Assembly (NCBI GenBank): GCA_036265385.1
Contig: DATAPD010000015.1
Coordinates: forward strand, 310,001-374,000
Direction of reading: 5' to 3'
Length of the DNA: 64,000 nt
Origin: DATAPD01 sp036265385
Lineage (GTDB): Bacteria; Acidobacteriota; Terriglobia; Terriglobales; Acidobacteriaceae
The notes under the pieces were generated by a model. The model was given only the letters and a program-made list of their open reading frames with translations. It was not told where the DNA came from and ran no database searches. This document shows, one piece after another, positions 48,800 to 57,981 of this stretch. A program made the translations under genes and the position numbers. Position 1 is the first letter of the stretch; every line of letters begins with the position of its first letter.

Positions 48800-50044
48800 T
48801 TAGTGCGGACGATTGTCATCGGCCTCAGGTGGCGGTGACTTTTTGTCCGGTTTGTTGTCCGGCTTGTCTGGCCGTCCAGGCTTACCAGCGTTGTCAGGTT
48901 TCCCCGGGTTTTCGCGCCGTACTTCATTGGCGCGTTCATTTCGCGGCGGCTCGTTCCGTTCAGACCGGGCTTCCGGTGGCGGCTCACGCCGTGGCTCAGG
49001 TTCGGTGCGTGGCTGATCCGGAGCTGGACGTGGGGCTGGTTCGGCCCGACGTTCACGCTCCTCCGGAGCTGGCCGCGGGGCCGGCTCCGCACGTCGGTCA
49101 CGCTCGTCAGGACGCGGCTGCGGATTTGCACGTGGCTCATTCCGATCCGGGGTCGCGTCTGGCGGTGTACGGCCAGGTTCGGCCTCACGACGTGGCGCCT
49201 CGTTTGGATTGCGGTTTGGCGCTGGCGCAGCCTTATTGTCTGGCCGAGGGTTTGCACGATTCTCGGGCTGATTGGCCGGAGCGGCACCACGGTTCTCGCG
49301 ATTAGCCGGAGGATGCCAGGGGGCTCCTGCCTGACGCGCGACCGTTACGCCACTGCCGTTAAGCTGGGCAGGTTTTGCGGTGGCGGCAACAGGGGGCTTT
49401 CCCTGGTTTTCTGAAGCCAGCAAAGCGCGATCTTGGCGAGCCATCTGTTGATGTTGCTGCTGTACTTGTGTCGGAGGTCTTCGCTGCTCACGCGCTATAA
49501 CTTGTTGCTTCGCGGTCGGACGAGCTGTTGTCCCTCCAGGTCCACCGTTAAAGCTGACCCGGTTTTCTCGCGTCGCCGTGTTAACAACACGTGTTACGTA
49601 GACGTAACGAACATTTGTAACCGTCACATTGTTGACGGCCTGGTTGTAATAGAAATGGCGGTCACGCCAGTAGCCACCGTAGTAGCCGTCGCCGGGATAA
49701 CCATAGCCGTAATCGACGCCACCGTAGTAGCCGACTTCGGGTGCCCAGTAACCGTCATACCAGTTGTAGAGATTGTCGTCGTTGTTGTACGCCCAATAGC
49801 CGGGCGTCCAGTAAAGGTCTGGCTCGGGTGGTTGCACCCAGGTGCCTGGGACCCAGTAATAACCAACATCGCTCCAGTCCCAATAACCTGGCATCCAGAT
49901 AAAGTCTTCGCCCGGACAGGGCGGCTGCTCATAAATGGGAAGCGCCGGTGGACCAAAGTTCACCGAAACCATGTACTGCGCGGACGCTATCCCCGCGATA
50001 AAAAGCATCGCGAAAGCAAAGAGTAAGGAACGTATACTTCGCAT
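48800..50044 (-). CDS. YXWGXW-repeat exported protein with Pro/Arg-rich tail
   Basis: 414 residues. Signal peptide MRSIRSLLFAFAMLFIAGIA..AQ. The N-terminal half (about 30-140) contains the YXWGXW-type aromatic repeats: WMPGYWDWSDVGYYWVPGTW, LYWTPGYWAYNND, and GYGYPGDGYYGGYWRD. The second half is low complexity and rich in Pro, Arg, Glu and Asn, with the repeated unit RRAEPAPRPAP (twice) and KPDNAGKPGRPDKPDNKPDK. It is probably an extended, cell-surface or periplasmic structural protein. A divergent-length intergenic region of 242 bp separates it from pilR. Confidence 0.88.
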   Translation of the reverse strand: MRSIRSLLFAFAMLFIAGIASAQYMVSVNFGPPALPIYEQPPCPGEDFIWMPGYWDWSDVGYYWVPGTWVQPPEPDLYWTPGYWAYNNDDNLYNWYDGYWAPEVGYYGGVDYGYGYPGDGYYGGYWRDRHFYYNQAVNNVTVTNVRYVYVTRVVNTATRENRVSFNGGPGGTTARPTAKQQVIAREQRRPPTQVQQQHQQMARQDRALLASENQGKPPVAATAKPAQLNGSGVTVARQAGAPWHPPANRENRGAAPANQPENRANPRPDNKAAPAPNRNPNEAPRREAEPGRTPPDATPDRNEPRANPQPRPDERDRRAEPAPRPAPEERERRAEPAPRPAPDQPRTEPEPRREPPPEARSERNEPPRNERANEVRRENPGKPDNAGKPGRPDKPDNKPDKKSPPPEADDNRPH

Positions 50045-50286
50045 TTCGCCTCCTGAAATTTCCGCTCTATGTGTCAGCTTGTGAGAAAGGTCGCTGACCT
50101 GAGCTCATACCGTCGACACGATTTGTTGGATTCGAACCATCCGAGAGCCGTTGTGGACGCAGCTCTGTAGAAACTCGCCTTTCACGCTGTAGGGAATGCA
50201 AGGTATTGCGATGCAAGTCTTGCAACCTGCTGAGAGTAGGCCGTATGTGGGTGATTTGTTAAGCTGCGGATTTTTCGCAGAATGAT
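50045..50286. other. promoter region of the YXWGXW gene
   Basis: No gene. On the minus strand it contains TTGCA words (50197-50226, plus strand ATGCAAG at 15-bp period) and an inverted repeat AGGTC-GCT-GACCT (50088-50100), about 45 bp from the start codon, a possible operator. Confidence 0.4.
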
Positions 50287-51675
50287 TTACAACTCGTACT
50301 TCTTCATCAGGTGGCGGAATGAACGATAGGAAATCCCCAACGTGTCCGCAGCGCGAACCTGCACTCCGCCAGTCTGTTCGAGTGCGTTTACCAGTAGAGA
50401 CTTTTCGATTTCCGCAACATAAGTTTCCATGCCAACTCCAGCGGGCAAAGTGCAGGAGGGGCCGGGGATTGGTGCGCCACCCGCGGCTGCCGCGGCAGCA
50501 CGGGCTTTCGGGCGCTCTGCAGGCAGTTCAACGTGGAGTTCGTTACTAGATTCCATTGCGACTGCCCGCTCGATTGTGTTTTCGAGCTGTCGCACGTTAC
50601 CCGGCCAATCGTAATCACTCAGCGCATCCACCGAGCCTTGTGCGAGACGCAGAATGCTCTTGTGGGCGGCCGAGGCATACTTCTTGAGGAAATGGTTTGC
50701 GAGTAAAGGAATGTCCTCGCGACGCTCACGAAGAGAAGGCACTCGAATGGGAATAACACTCAGCCGATAGTACAAATCTTCCCGGAACGCATTTTCCGCG
50801 ACCTGCTTCTCCAGTTCGCGGTTTGTGGCCGCGATGACGCGAACATCGATGGCAATCTCGTTCGTTCCACCAACAGGACGGACGGTTCTCTCCTGCAAAA
50901 CACGCAAAAGCTTGACTTGCATTGCAAGAGTCATCTCACCGATCTCGTCAAGAAAAATCGTTCCACCATTGGCAACTTCAAATAGCCCCCGCTTATTTTG
51001 GTTCGCACCCGTGAAAGCGCCTTTGACGTATCCGAAGAGCTCGCTCTCCAACAGTGTTTCGGGGAATGCTCCACAATTGACAGAAACAAACGGCTCGGTC
51101 GCTCTCGGCGAACAGACATGCACAGCGCGGGCCACGAGTTCTTTGCCAGTGCCACTTTCACCGTAAATCAGGATGGTGCTGGAAGTCGACGCAACGGTCC
51201 GGATCGTTTGCTTCAGTTTCTCGAGTGCTGGGCTGGAGCCTACGATGTTGTCGAGTGAATTTCGTGTAGCGGCATCGCGACGGAACGCGAAATTTTGCCG
51301 GCTCAGAGAGAGTTTTTCGAGGACGCGACTGATCGCTAAACGGATCTCGTCCACTAACCCTGGGCTCTTCCGGATATAGTCCGAAGCTCCGCCAGCCTTG
51401 ACTGCTTCGACCGCTGCCTCGTAATCATCCACTGCGGTGATCAGGATAACCGCAGTTTCGGGGCAAACCTGATGGGCATACCGCAGCACGGCGATACCGT
51501 CGGTATTCGGCATCTTGATATCCGTGATGATGACGTCGTACAAAGCTCCATCGATTTTTCTTTTCGCTACGTCGCCGGAGTTGACTGTCTCTACTTTATG
51601 GCCATCGCGGCGCAGAGCAATGTCCAGCAATTCGCAGATCGAGCGCTCGTCATCACAGACCAGGATATTAGCCAC
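50287..51675 (-). CDS. pilR: sigma-54-dependent response regulator, PilR-like
   Basis: 462 residues from the GTG at 51675, which overlaps the kinase stop by 8 bases and has GGGAGG upstream. The longer frame to 51804 runs inside pilS and is rejected. Receiver (about 1-115: ILVCDDERSICELL, Asp near DVIITDIKMP). AAA+ domain (about 145-380) with GESGTGKELVARA, intact GAFTGA (YVKGAFTGANQNKRG), and IFLDEIGEM. C-terminal Fis-type HTH (VRAADTLGISYRSFRHLMKK). Together with the adjacent PilS-like kinase it should control sigma-54 promoters such as a pilin gene, which is not in the window. Confidence 0.93.
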   Translation of the reverse strand: MANILVCDDERSICELLDIALRRDGHKVETVNSGDVAKRKIDGALYDVIITDIKMPNTDGIAVLRYAHQVCPETAVILITAVDDYEAAVEAVKAGGASDYIRKSPGLVDEIRLAISRVLEKLSLSRQNFAFRRDAATRNSLDNIVGSSPALEKLKQTIRTVASTSSTILIYGESGTGKELVARAVHVCSPRATEPFVSVNCGAFPETLLESELFGYVKGAFTGANQNKRGLFEVANGGTIFLDEIGEMTLAMQVKLLRVLQERTVRPVGGTNEIAIDVRVIAATNRELEKQVAENAFREDLYYRLSVIPIRVPSLRERREDIPLLANHFLKKYASAAHKSILRLAQGSVDALSDYDWPGNVRQLENTIERAVAMESSNELHVELPAERPKARAAAAAAGGAPIPGPSCTLPAGVGMETYVAEIEKSLLVNALEQTGGVQVRAADTLGISYRSFRHLMKKYEL

Positions 51676-53338
51676 GCCCGCCTCCCGCGACTGCAGCGAA
51701 CTCGACGCTCGCTTGTGCATCCAGTACAGCCTTCTCTGCTCCCAACCGGCGTAGCCGCAACACGAATGTGGTTCCCTTCCCAAGTTGCGAACGGGCCCAC
51801 ACATTGCCGTCGTGCGCTTGCACGATCTGATAGACGATCGCTAAGCCGAGACCGGTGCCTCCCTCAAATCCAGACTGAAATGGCTCAAAGATCTTTTCCC
51901 GCTGCTGTGGGCTCATGCCCGGACCGGTATCCGAGAAACTTACCTGCCAATCGTCTCCGACTGCTTCCAGGCTGACCCGCAGGGTGCCCCCTTCTTTCAT
52001 GGCGCGGACAGCGTTCTCGCAAAAATTCCAAAACACCTGCTTGATCTTGTCTCCGTCGGCGAGGACGATGGCGCGCGACGCCGGAATGTTCCGCTCAATT
52101 TTGATACCGGAGTTCTCCGCGACAAGGCGGTGGCCGAGCAATGTCAACGTGTCTTCGATCAACGGCACTAGATTGGTGACCGCGAAGTGATACTGCTTAC
52201 CACGGGAATAAGCCAGGAAATCGGTGATGATGTTGTTCAAACGCCCGGATTCGCGAGTCACAATCTGGAGAAGTTTTCGATGCTCTTCGTTAAGATCGGG
52301 CACATCAGAAAGCATGCTGACCGAACCAGCTATCGAGGCCAGAGGATTGCGGATCTCATGCGCAATCGCGGCCGCTAAACGGCCCACCGCCGCCAGGCGA
52401 TCCTGAATCCTCACTTCTCGTTCCAGCCGACGAACTTCGGTGAGATCGTCGAAGGTGTAAACAAATCCTTTGTCCTCATCGCTGACGCGCATTGCTGAGA
52501 CAATCACCCGAAATGTTTTCTGGAAATCGTCGGGCAGCAGACTGCGTACTTCAGAATGTGCTCGCTCATTCTGCACCGAAGGAAGCGGGTCCACGAACCA
52601 CTGGCTAATCGGTGTTCCCAGCAACTCCTGCTCGCTCCGTCGCAGTAGCTGAAGCGCGGCAGGATTGATAAGCGTAATCTTGCCGGTCAGGTCCGTAGTA
52701 ATTAGCCCTCCGGTGATTGCTTCAACAACATGTTGATGCAAAACTTGGAGATCTTCGAGCGCCCCACTTGTGTCCTGAAGTTGAATGCCCACCTGGCGCA
52801 GCTTCGAGGTGAGATGTCCTGCCAGGTAAGCCACCGCAAGGTAAGCCAGCAGATTCATCACTACGATTACTTGAAGTGCTGTCAGTGCTGGCCGGGAGGT
52901 GGAATACGAGGGGATCGCTCCATAGAAATTCAGTTCGACAATGGCGCCGAAAAGAGCAAATGCCAATCCTGCGGTGATGTAGGCCCAGACACGCGGAAGA
53001 AGAATGCAAGCGACAATGATAACGAGCGGATAAAGAAAATTAAGAGAGCTGTCGACCCCGCCCGTGACGTGGACGATCAAAGTCACAAACAAGAGATCGG
53101 TAATGACCTGCAATGCTGCTTGAAGTTTGTACTCCTGCCAGATAGAAAGCAGCAGAACGTAGAACAGCGATACTCCGAACCACAAGAGAACAGAAAATAC
53201 GAAGAGTCCGACTGGTAGCGAGGTAGCGCTGAGGCGAGCCACTACCAGCTCGACACCGAGAAGCAACGTCAAAATAAGGACCCGGATCTTTACAAGCCAG
53301 GCGAGCCAAGTCCGTTCATCGAACATCACGGGTTGCAT
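51668..53338 (-). CDS. pilS: sensor histidine kinase, PilS-like
   Basis: 556 residues. About six transmembrane helices (15-180: FVFSVLLWFGVSLFYVLLLS, LVIIVACILLPRVWAYITAG). A PAS domain (about 205-310: VEAITGGLITTDLTGKITLI). Histidine kinase part with the H-box RLAAAIAHEIRNPLASIAGS, N-box WNFCENAVRAMKEGG and G-boxes FSDTGPGMSP and GGTGLGLAIVYQIV. The six-helix N-terminus with a PAS is the PilS layout. It is cotranscribed with pilR (8-base overlap) and follows pilC. A hairpin lies in the pilC-pilS gap. Confidence 0.92.
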   Translation of the reverse strand: MQPVMFDERTWLAWLVKIRVLILTLLLGVELVVARLSATSLPVGLFVFSVLLWFGVSLFYVLLLSIWQEYKLQAALQVITDLLFVTLIVHVTGGVDSSLNFLYPLVIIVACILLPRVWAYITAGLAFALFGAIVELNFYGAIPSYSTSRPALTALQVIVVMNLLAYLAVAYLAGHLTSKLRQVGIQLQDTSGALEDLQVLHQHVVEAITGGLITTDLTGKITLINPAALQLLRRSEQELLGTPISQWFVDPLPSVQNERAHSEVRSLLPDDFQKTFRVIVSAMRVSDEDKGFVYTFDDLTEVRRLEREVRIQDRLAAVGRLAAAIAHEIRNPLASIAGSVSMLSDVPDLNEEHRKLLQIVTRESGRLNNIITDFLAYSRGKQYHFAVTNLVPLIEDTLTLLGHRLVAENSGIKIERNIPASRAIVLADGDKIKQVFWNFCENAVRAMKEGGTLRVSLEAVGDDWQVSFSDTGPGMSPQQREKIFEPFQSGFEGGTGLGLAIVYQIVQAHDGNVWARSQLGKGTTFVLRLRRLGAEKAVLDAQASVEFAAVAGGGRG

Positions 53339-53389
53339 GTAGGGTCACTTTTCGCGGGCGCAAAACCAGCCCATTTCATTTAGGCGTGA

Positions 53390-53422
53390 CAGGCAGGATA
53401 CGGAACGCCCGCGTCCTGCCTG
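53390..53422. repeat. 9-bp inverted repeat between pilC and pilS
   Basis: CAGGCAGGA (53390-53398) and TCCTGCCTG (53414-53422), perfect pairing around a 15-nt loop, without a T-tract; probably an intercistronic stem-loop affecting relative expression of pilC and pilS. Confidence 0.6.
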
Positions 53423-53437
53423 CCACCGCTGTTCCGT

Positions 53438-54646
53438 CTAGCCTGCCAGTTTCGCGATCATCGAGAACAGCGGCATATAGAGCGAAATGACGATGCCGCC
53501 GATCGTGACACCCAGGACACCGATGATGGCGGGTTCGAGCAACGCCAACATATCTTTCGTCGCGGAGTCGACTTCGTCTTCGTAGAAGTCGGCAATCTTC
53601 TGCAGCATAGCGTCCATGGCGCCCGTCGCTTCCCCGACTCCGATCATCTGCGTCACCATGTTCGGGAACACACCGCATTCCTTGAGCGGATCGACGATCG
53701 TCCGGCCCTCTTCGATGGCCTTACGAACCTTCATCAGCGCTTCTTCAAGAACGGCGTTTCCAGAGGTGCGAGCAGTGATGCTCAAGCCTTCGAGGATCGG
53801 CACACCAGACGTGATTAGTGTTCCGAGCGTCCGCGTAAAGCGGGCCACCGCAATTTTTCTCAGCAATGTGCCGATGATCGGCAGCCGCAGCAACATATGG
53901 TCGAAGTAGTAGCGCCCTCTAGGATTCTTGCGGATCGCTTTGATGGCGAATACAAACGCCACCGCGCCGATGATGAAGAACCACCAGAACGTTCCGACAA
54001 AAGCACTCAACCCCATGACGACACGGGTAGGCAACGGCAAGGTCACACCGAGGCCGACGAAAAGGTTCGAGAAGATCGGCACAACCCATTTGAGCAGTGC
54101 GCCGACGATCAACACTGCAATACTGACAACGGAGACCGGGTAAATCAGGGCTGATTTGACGGCGGCTCTCAAGCGCACGGCCTTTTCAACGTACTGTGCC
54201 AAGCGCTGCAGGATGATGTCAAGAATACCGCCGGTTTCACCCGCCTCGATCATGTTGGTGGTCAGGTCGTCGAACACAGTCGGATACTGACGCATAGCAT
54301 TGGCCAGGGTGGCGCCGCCTTCCAGCGTGGAGCGGACCCCATTCAGTGTCTTCTGAAACGTTTGGTTCTCCTGGTTTGCTGCCAGGATCTCCAGACACTG
54401 CACCAACGGAAGTCCAGCATCGATCATGACCGAGAATTGCCGGAAGAAGACGGCGATGTCCTTCGTCTTCACCTTGCCCCTTCTCAGGCTGGGCAGCGAA
54501 AACTCTTTACCTTTTTCGCGGATCGCCCCGGCGGTGATGCGCTCTCTGCGCAACGCGACCTGCAACGCTTGCTTGCTGGCCGCCACTCGTTCGCCGCTTA
54601 CCTTTTCGCCGGTTGCGGTTTTTCCTGAAAACGTAAAAACTGGCAT
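53438..54646 (-). CDS. pilC: type IV pilus inner-membrane platform protein
   Basis: 402 residues, normal for PilC/GspF. Two T2SSF domains (about 68-190 and 270-393) each with membrane helices: FFRQFSVMIDAGLPLVQCLE and RFTRTLGTLITSGVPILEGL, plus LEPAIIGVLGVTIGGIVISL near the C-terminus. The N-terminal ~60 residues have VFTFSGKTATGEKVSGERVA. It is the platform on which PilB and PilT act. It lies between pilT and pilS on the same strand. Confidence 0.95.
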   Translation of the reverse strand: MPVFTFSGKTATGEKVSGERVAASKQALQVALRRERITAGAIREKGKEFSLPSLRRGKVKTKDIAVFFRQFSVMIDAGLPLVQCLEILAANQENQTFQKTLNGVRSTLEGGATLANAMRQYPTVFDDLTTNMIEAGETGGILDIILQRLAQYVEKAVRLRAAVKSALIYPVSVVSIAVLIVGALLKWVVPIFSNLFVGLGVTLPLPTRVVMGLSAFVGTFWWFFIIGAVAFVFAIKAIRKNPRGRYYFDHMLLRLPIIGTLLRKIAVARFTRTLGTLITSGVPILEGLSITARTSGNAVLEEALMKVRKAIEEGRTIVDPLKECGVFPNMVTQMIGVGEATGAMDAMLQKIADFYEDEVDSATKDMLALLEPAIIGVLGVTIGGIVISLYMPLFSMIAKLAG

Positions 54647-54733
54647 GTTGCCTCTCCTAGTTGGCTGCTTGCCCGACTTCCAGTCTCTTACTTCCGCACG
54701 CTGTAGCGAACGGATCTACTGCATAAACTTTTC

Positions 54734-55864
54734 CTACTTCTTCACCGGTACCGAAGCTCGACCTGCTGCAGCGGGATTGCCGCGATTCAACAGGCTAGTT
54801 CCGCGCGCAATCATTTCCTGCAACTCGTCTTGATTGCTGGAGCGCGCCAAAGCCGTGTCCAATGAGATTTGTTTCTGCGCATAGGCTGTGGCCAAAGATT
54901 GGTTAAACGTCTGCATACCAAACTTTTCCTGGCCTGATTGCATGGCGGAATAGATTTGATGGATCTTGTCTTCGCGAATCAGGTTGCGAACGGCGGCGTT
55001 AGGCACCAGGATTTCCATGCACATCGCGCGCCCCTTGCCATCTGATTTCGGCAACAAGCTCTGGCAGAGAATGCCCTCCAACACGAGCGATAACTGGGCA
55101 CGTATCTGTGGTTGTTGGTGCGCCGGAAAAACGTCGATGATACGGTTGATCGTCGACGATGCCGAATTCGTGTGCAGAGTTCCAAACGTGAGGTGGCCCG
55201 TTTCAGCGATACGGAGCGCGGATTCGATCGTTTCCAAATCTCGCATTTCGCCGATAAGCACTACGTCCGGATCTTCACGAAGCGCGGCGCGCAACGCATC
55301 GGAAAACGTCTTGGTATCTGCGTGAAGTTCGCGTTGGTTTACCACGCAGTTCTTGTTCATGTGCACGAATTCGATTGGGTCTTCGATCGTGAGAATATGG
55401 TCGTGCCGTTCGGAGTTGATCTTGTCGATCATCGCCGCGAGCGTCGTCGACTTGCCGGAGCCAGTCGGCCCGGTCACCAGAACGAGACCTCGAGGTTTGT
55501 CGCAGAGCTTGCTGACAACCGCTGGCAGGCCGAGGTGGTGAAATCCCTTGATCTCGAATGGAATGAGACGAAAAACGGCGGCCGTTGCGCCACGCTGGTT
55601 GAATACGTTCGCGCGGAAGCGTGCCAGGCCTTTCAACCCGAAGGAGAAGTCCAGTTCGAGGTTTTCTTCGAAGCGGTGCTTCTGCGAATCCGTCATTACG
55701 CTATAGGCGAGTTGTTTGGTTTCCGCCGGAGTCAACTGAGGCAGGTCGAGCGGCACCAGGTGTCCATGCACGCGAATTTGTGGCGGAGAGTTGGTGGTGA
55801 TGTGAAGGTCACTTCCTCCCATCTCCAACATCCGTTTTAGTAAATCGCTTAACGAAAGCGCCAT
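54734..55864 (-). CDS. pilT: type IV pilus retraction ATPase
   Basis: 376 residues. N-terminal PAS-like region (about 1-100), Walker A GPTGSGKSTTLAAMI, Asp box ILTIEDPIEFVHMNKNCVVN, Walker B-type VVLIGEMRDLETIESALRIA, and the His box GHLTFGTLHTNSASSTINR. The AIRNLIRE motif region (VPNAAVRNLIREDKIHQIYS) is the PilT signature. It is a hexameric ATPase powering pilus depolymerisation. It is downstream of pilB and upstream of pilC. The C-terminal tail (GNPAAAGRASVPVKK) is variable. Confidence 0.96.
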   Translation of the reverse strand: MALSLSDLLKRMLEMGGSDLHITTNSPPQIRVHGHLVPLDLPQLTPAETKQLAYSVMTDSQKHRFEENLELDFSFGLKGLARFRANVFNQRGATAAVFRLIPFEIKGFHHLGLPAVVSKLCDKPRGLVLVTGPTGSGKSTTLAAMIDKINSERHDHILTIEDPIEFVHMNKNCVVNQRELHADTKTFSDALRAALREDPDVVLIGEMRDLETIESALRIAETGHLTFGTLHTNSASSTINRIIDVFPAHQQPQIRAQLSLVLEGILCQSLLPKSDGKGRAMCMEILVPNAAVRNLIREDKIHQIYSAMQSGQEKFGMQTFNQSLATAYAQKQISLDTALARSSNQDELQEMIARGTSLLNRGNPAAAGRASVPVKK

Positions 55865-55891
55865 ATCCTTTGTTCCTTCCCTCTCTGATCC

Positions 55892-57607
55892 TTAATGAAT
55901 CGTTTCGCGTGCCACTTCTTCCAAAGTCGTCATCCCAGCAGCCACTTTGATAAGGCCACTGCGACGGAGCGTGATCATGCCCCGTTCGATTGCCTTCTTC
56001 TTCAACTCCACGGCGGAGGCTCCGACGAGAACTAATTCCTTGATTTCGTCATCGACCTCCATAACTTCGTAAAGACCAGTTCGTCCTTTGTATCCGGTGT
56101 TGTTACAAACTCCGCATCCCTTACCCTTCATGATTTTTACGGTCTTGGCTTCTTCGGGCGTATACCCTTCCTCGATCAAGGCGGGCACCGGCACGTCCAC
56201 TTGAGCCGTGCAATCCTTGCAGATTCGACGAACGAGTCGCTGCGCGCAGATCAGGTGTACGGAAGTTGCGACGAGAAACGGCTCGATACCCATGTTCATC
56301 AAGCGCGTGATGGTCTCAGGTGCACCGTTCGTATGCAGTGTCGAGAGCACAAGGTGTCCGGTTAACGCTGCCTTGATGGCAATCTCTGCTGTTTCGAAAT
56401 CTCGGATTTCGCCGACCAGGATGATGTTAGGGTCTTGCCGCAGGAAAGCACGCAGGGCGGCAGCGAAGTTCAATCCGATCTGCTCTTTCATCTGCACCTG
56501 GTTCACGCCTTGCAGCTGGAACTCGACAGGATCCTCTGCCGTCATGATGTTCGTGTCAGGCTGGTTGAGTTGGGCGATGGAAGAGTAGAGCGTATTGGTC
56601 TTGCCGGACCCCGTGGGTCCGGTCACCAACACCATGCCGTATGGCTTCAGAATCGCTTTGCGGAATTTTTCCAGCGACTCCTCCTCGAAGCCCAGTTTAG
56701 TCATGTCGAGCCTTAGGTTCTCTTTGTCGAGTAACCGCATCACAATCTTCTCGCCCCATAGTGTGGGCAAAGTGCTGACGCGGAAGTCGAGTTGCTTTTT
56801 CTTGCCGCCAACGCTCATCTTCAGCATGATGCGGCCGTCTTGTGGAAGCCGCTTTTCGCTGATGTCAAGCTTCGACATGATCTTGACGCGCGATGTAATC
56901 GCGTCCTTTAACTTCAGAGGCGGCGACATGATGGACTGCAGAATACCGTCAATACGGAACCGAACACGGAACTCCTTCTCGTACGGTTCCATGTGGATGT
57001 CGCTGGCACCGCGTTTCACTGCATCCGTTAGTACAAGGTTCACGAGCTTAACGATCGGTGCCTCGTCGGCAGCCTTCTCAAGCTCGTTTAAATCCATTTC
57101 TTGTTCTTCAGCCTGGAGCTCGAGATCCGGTGCATCAAGACCGTTCATCGATTGCATCACTTGCTCGAGCTCTTCTTCCTTGCTCGTGCCGTATGCTTTT
57201 TCGATGCCTTCGAGAATCGAGCTCTCCGAAGCGACAACCGGCTCGATATTGAATCCGGTCATGAACTTGATATCGTCCATCGCGAACACGTTGGTCGGGT
57301 CCACCATGGCGATAGTGAGCGATGCGCCCACGCGACTGAGCGGAAGAATCTGATAGCGCTTCGCAGTTTCAAACGGAATGAGTTTTACGACGGACGCATC
57401 AATTTCGAAATACGAAAGATTGATGGCCGGAACTCCATACTGCCGCGATAAAAAATTTGTGACGTCTTCATCGGAGAGAAATCCGAGCTTGACCAGGGCC
57501 GACGCGAGCCGGACATGGGTCTCCTTCTGCACCTTTACAGCCTGATCCAACTGCTCTGGGGTAATGACCTTTTCCTTGACCAGAAGGTCACCCAGCCGTT
57601 GAGACAT
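55892..57607 (-). CDS. pilB: type IV pilus assembly ATPase
   Basis: 571 residues. N-terminal MshEN/GSPII_E_N domain (about 1-150: MSQRLGDLLVKEKVITPEQL, LSRQYGVPAINLSYFEIDAS), which in relatives binds cyclic di-GMP. ATPase domain with Walker A GPTGSGKTNTLYSS, Asp box MTAEDPVEFQLQGVNQVQMK, Walker B ILVGEIRDFETAEIAIKAAL. The metal-binding tetracysteine is complete: CKDC, then GCGVC with a following NNTGYKGRTGLYE. It powers pilus extension. It is the first gene of the pilB-pilT-pilC-pilS-pilR operon. Confidence 0.95.
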   Translation of the reverse strand: MSQRLGDLLVKEKVITPEQLDQAVKVQKETHVRLASALVKLGFLSDEDVTNFLSRQYGVPAINLSYFEIDASVVKLIPFETAKRYQILPLSRVGASLTIAMVDPTNVFAMDDIKFMTGFNIEPVVASESSILEGIEKAYGTSKEEELEQVMQSMNGLDAPDLELQAEEQEMDLNELEKAADEAPIVKLVNLVLTDAVKRGASDIHMEPYEKEFRVRFRIDGILQSIMSPPLKLKDAITSRVKIMSKLDISEKRLPQDGRIMLKMSVGGKKKQLDFRVSTLPTLWGEKIVMRLLDKENLRLDMTKLGFEEESLEKFRKAILKPYGMVLVTGPTGSGKTNTLYSSIAQLNQPDTNIMTAEDPVEFQLQGVNQVQMKEQIGLNFAAALRAFLRQDPNIILVGEIRDFETAEIAIKAALTGHLVLSTLHTNGAPETITRLMNMGIEPFLVATSVHLICAQRLVRRICKDCTAQVDVPVPALIEEGYTPEEAKTVKIMKGKGCGVCNNTGYKGRTGLYEVMEVDDEIKELVLVGASAVELKKKAIERGMITLRRSGLIKVAAGMTTLEEVARETIH

Positions 57608-57749
57608 ACGTCGATCTCCTATCTGATCGGCAGAGAGTTACAGCGAAGCTCTGGATTCACCACGCAACCCGCAATCTCCTGAGAAGACAAGGCGCGGCTT
57701 GTGCGATGACACAAATTGTCACCGCAGACGCCCTAACGAAAAAGTAACT

Positions 57750-57765
57750 TTGGTACTTGTACTGC
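57750..57765 (+). promoter_or_regulatory. possible sigma-54-type (-24/-12) element upstream of ntrY
   Basis: TTGGTAC...CTGC with GG at 57752-57753, exactly 10 nt, then GC at 57764-57765, matching the sigma-54 -24/-12 pattern except for T at the first C of GGCAC and CTGC for TTGC. It contains GTAC-TT-GTAC, so the match may partly reflect a palindrome. Confidence 0.3.
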
Positions 57766-57933
57766 GCGGAATTGGCTCCAAGGAAAGCAACATGGGGAGC
57801 CAGGCATTGCAAACGCCCTAAAACAAACACATTCTTCGCCAGAGGACATGATCTTCAGTTTGTATCTTCCGTCACTGCAGAGATAGGCGCAAAGATGCCG
57901 CATACGGTCAGAGTGCGTGCCTTCTCCTGTGTC

Positions 57934-57939
57934 TATAAT
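57934..57939 (+). promoter_or_regulatory. TATAAT element upstream of ntrY
   Basis: Perfect TATAAT 43 bp before the TTG start at 57982; no good -35 found. It supports the shorter gene start. Confidence 0.4.
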
Positions 57940-57981
57940 GACTTGTCCCCGACCCACGTTGCCGATAGCAGGGGTTGTATC

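Noticed and set aside
50105..50190. TTCGAAT-type T-loop on the minus strand suggesting a tRNA
   Set aside because: The T-stem has one mismatch, and the acceptor arms 53 nt upstream and 7-14 nt downstream do not pair; no anticodon arm fits.
51676..51804. N-terminal extension of the PilR-like regulator
   Set aside because: It is inside pilS in a different frame; GTG at 51675 with GGGAGG begins exactly at the receiver domain.
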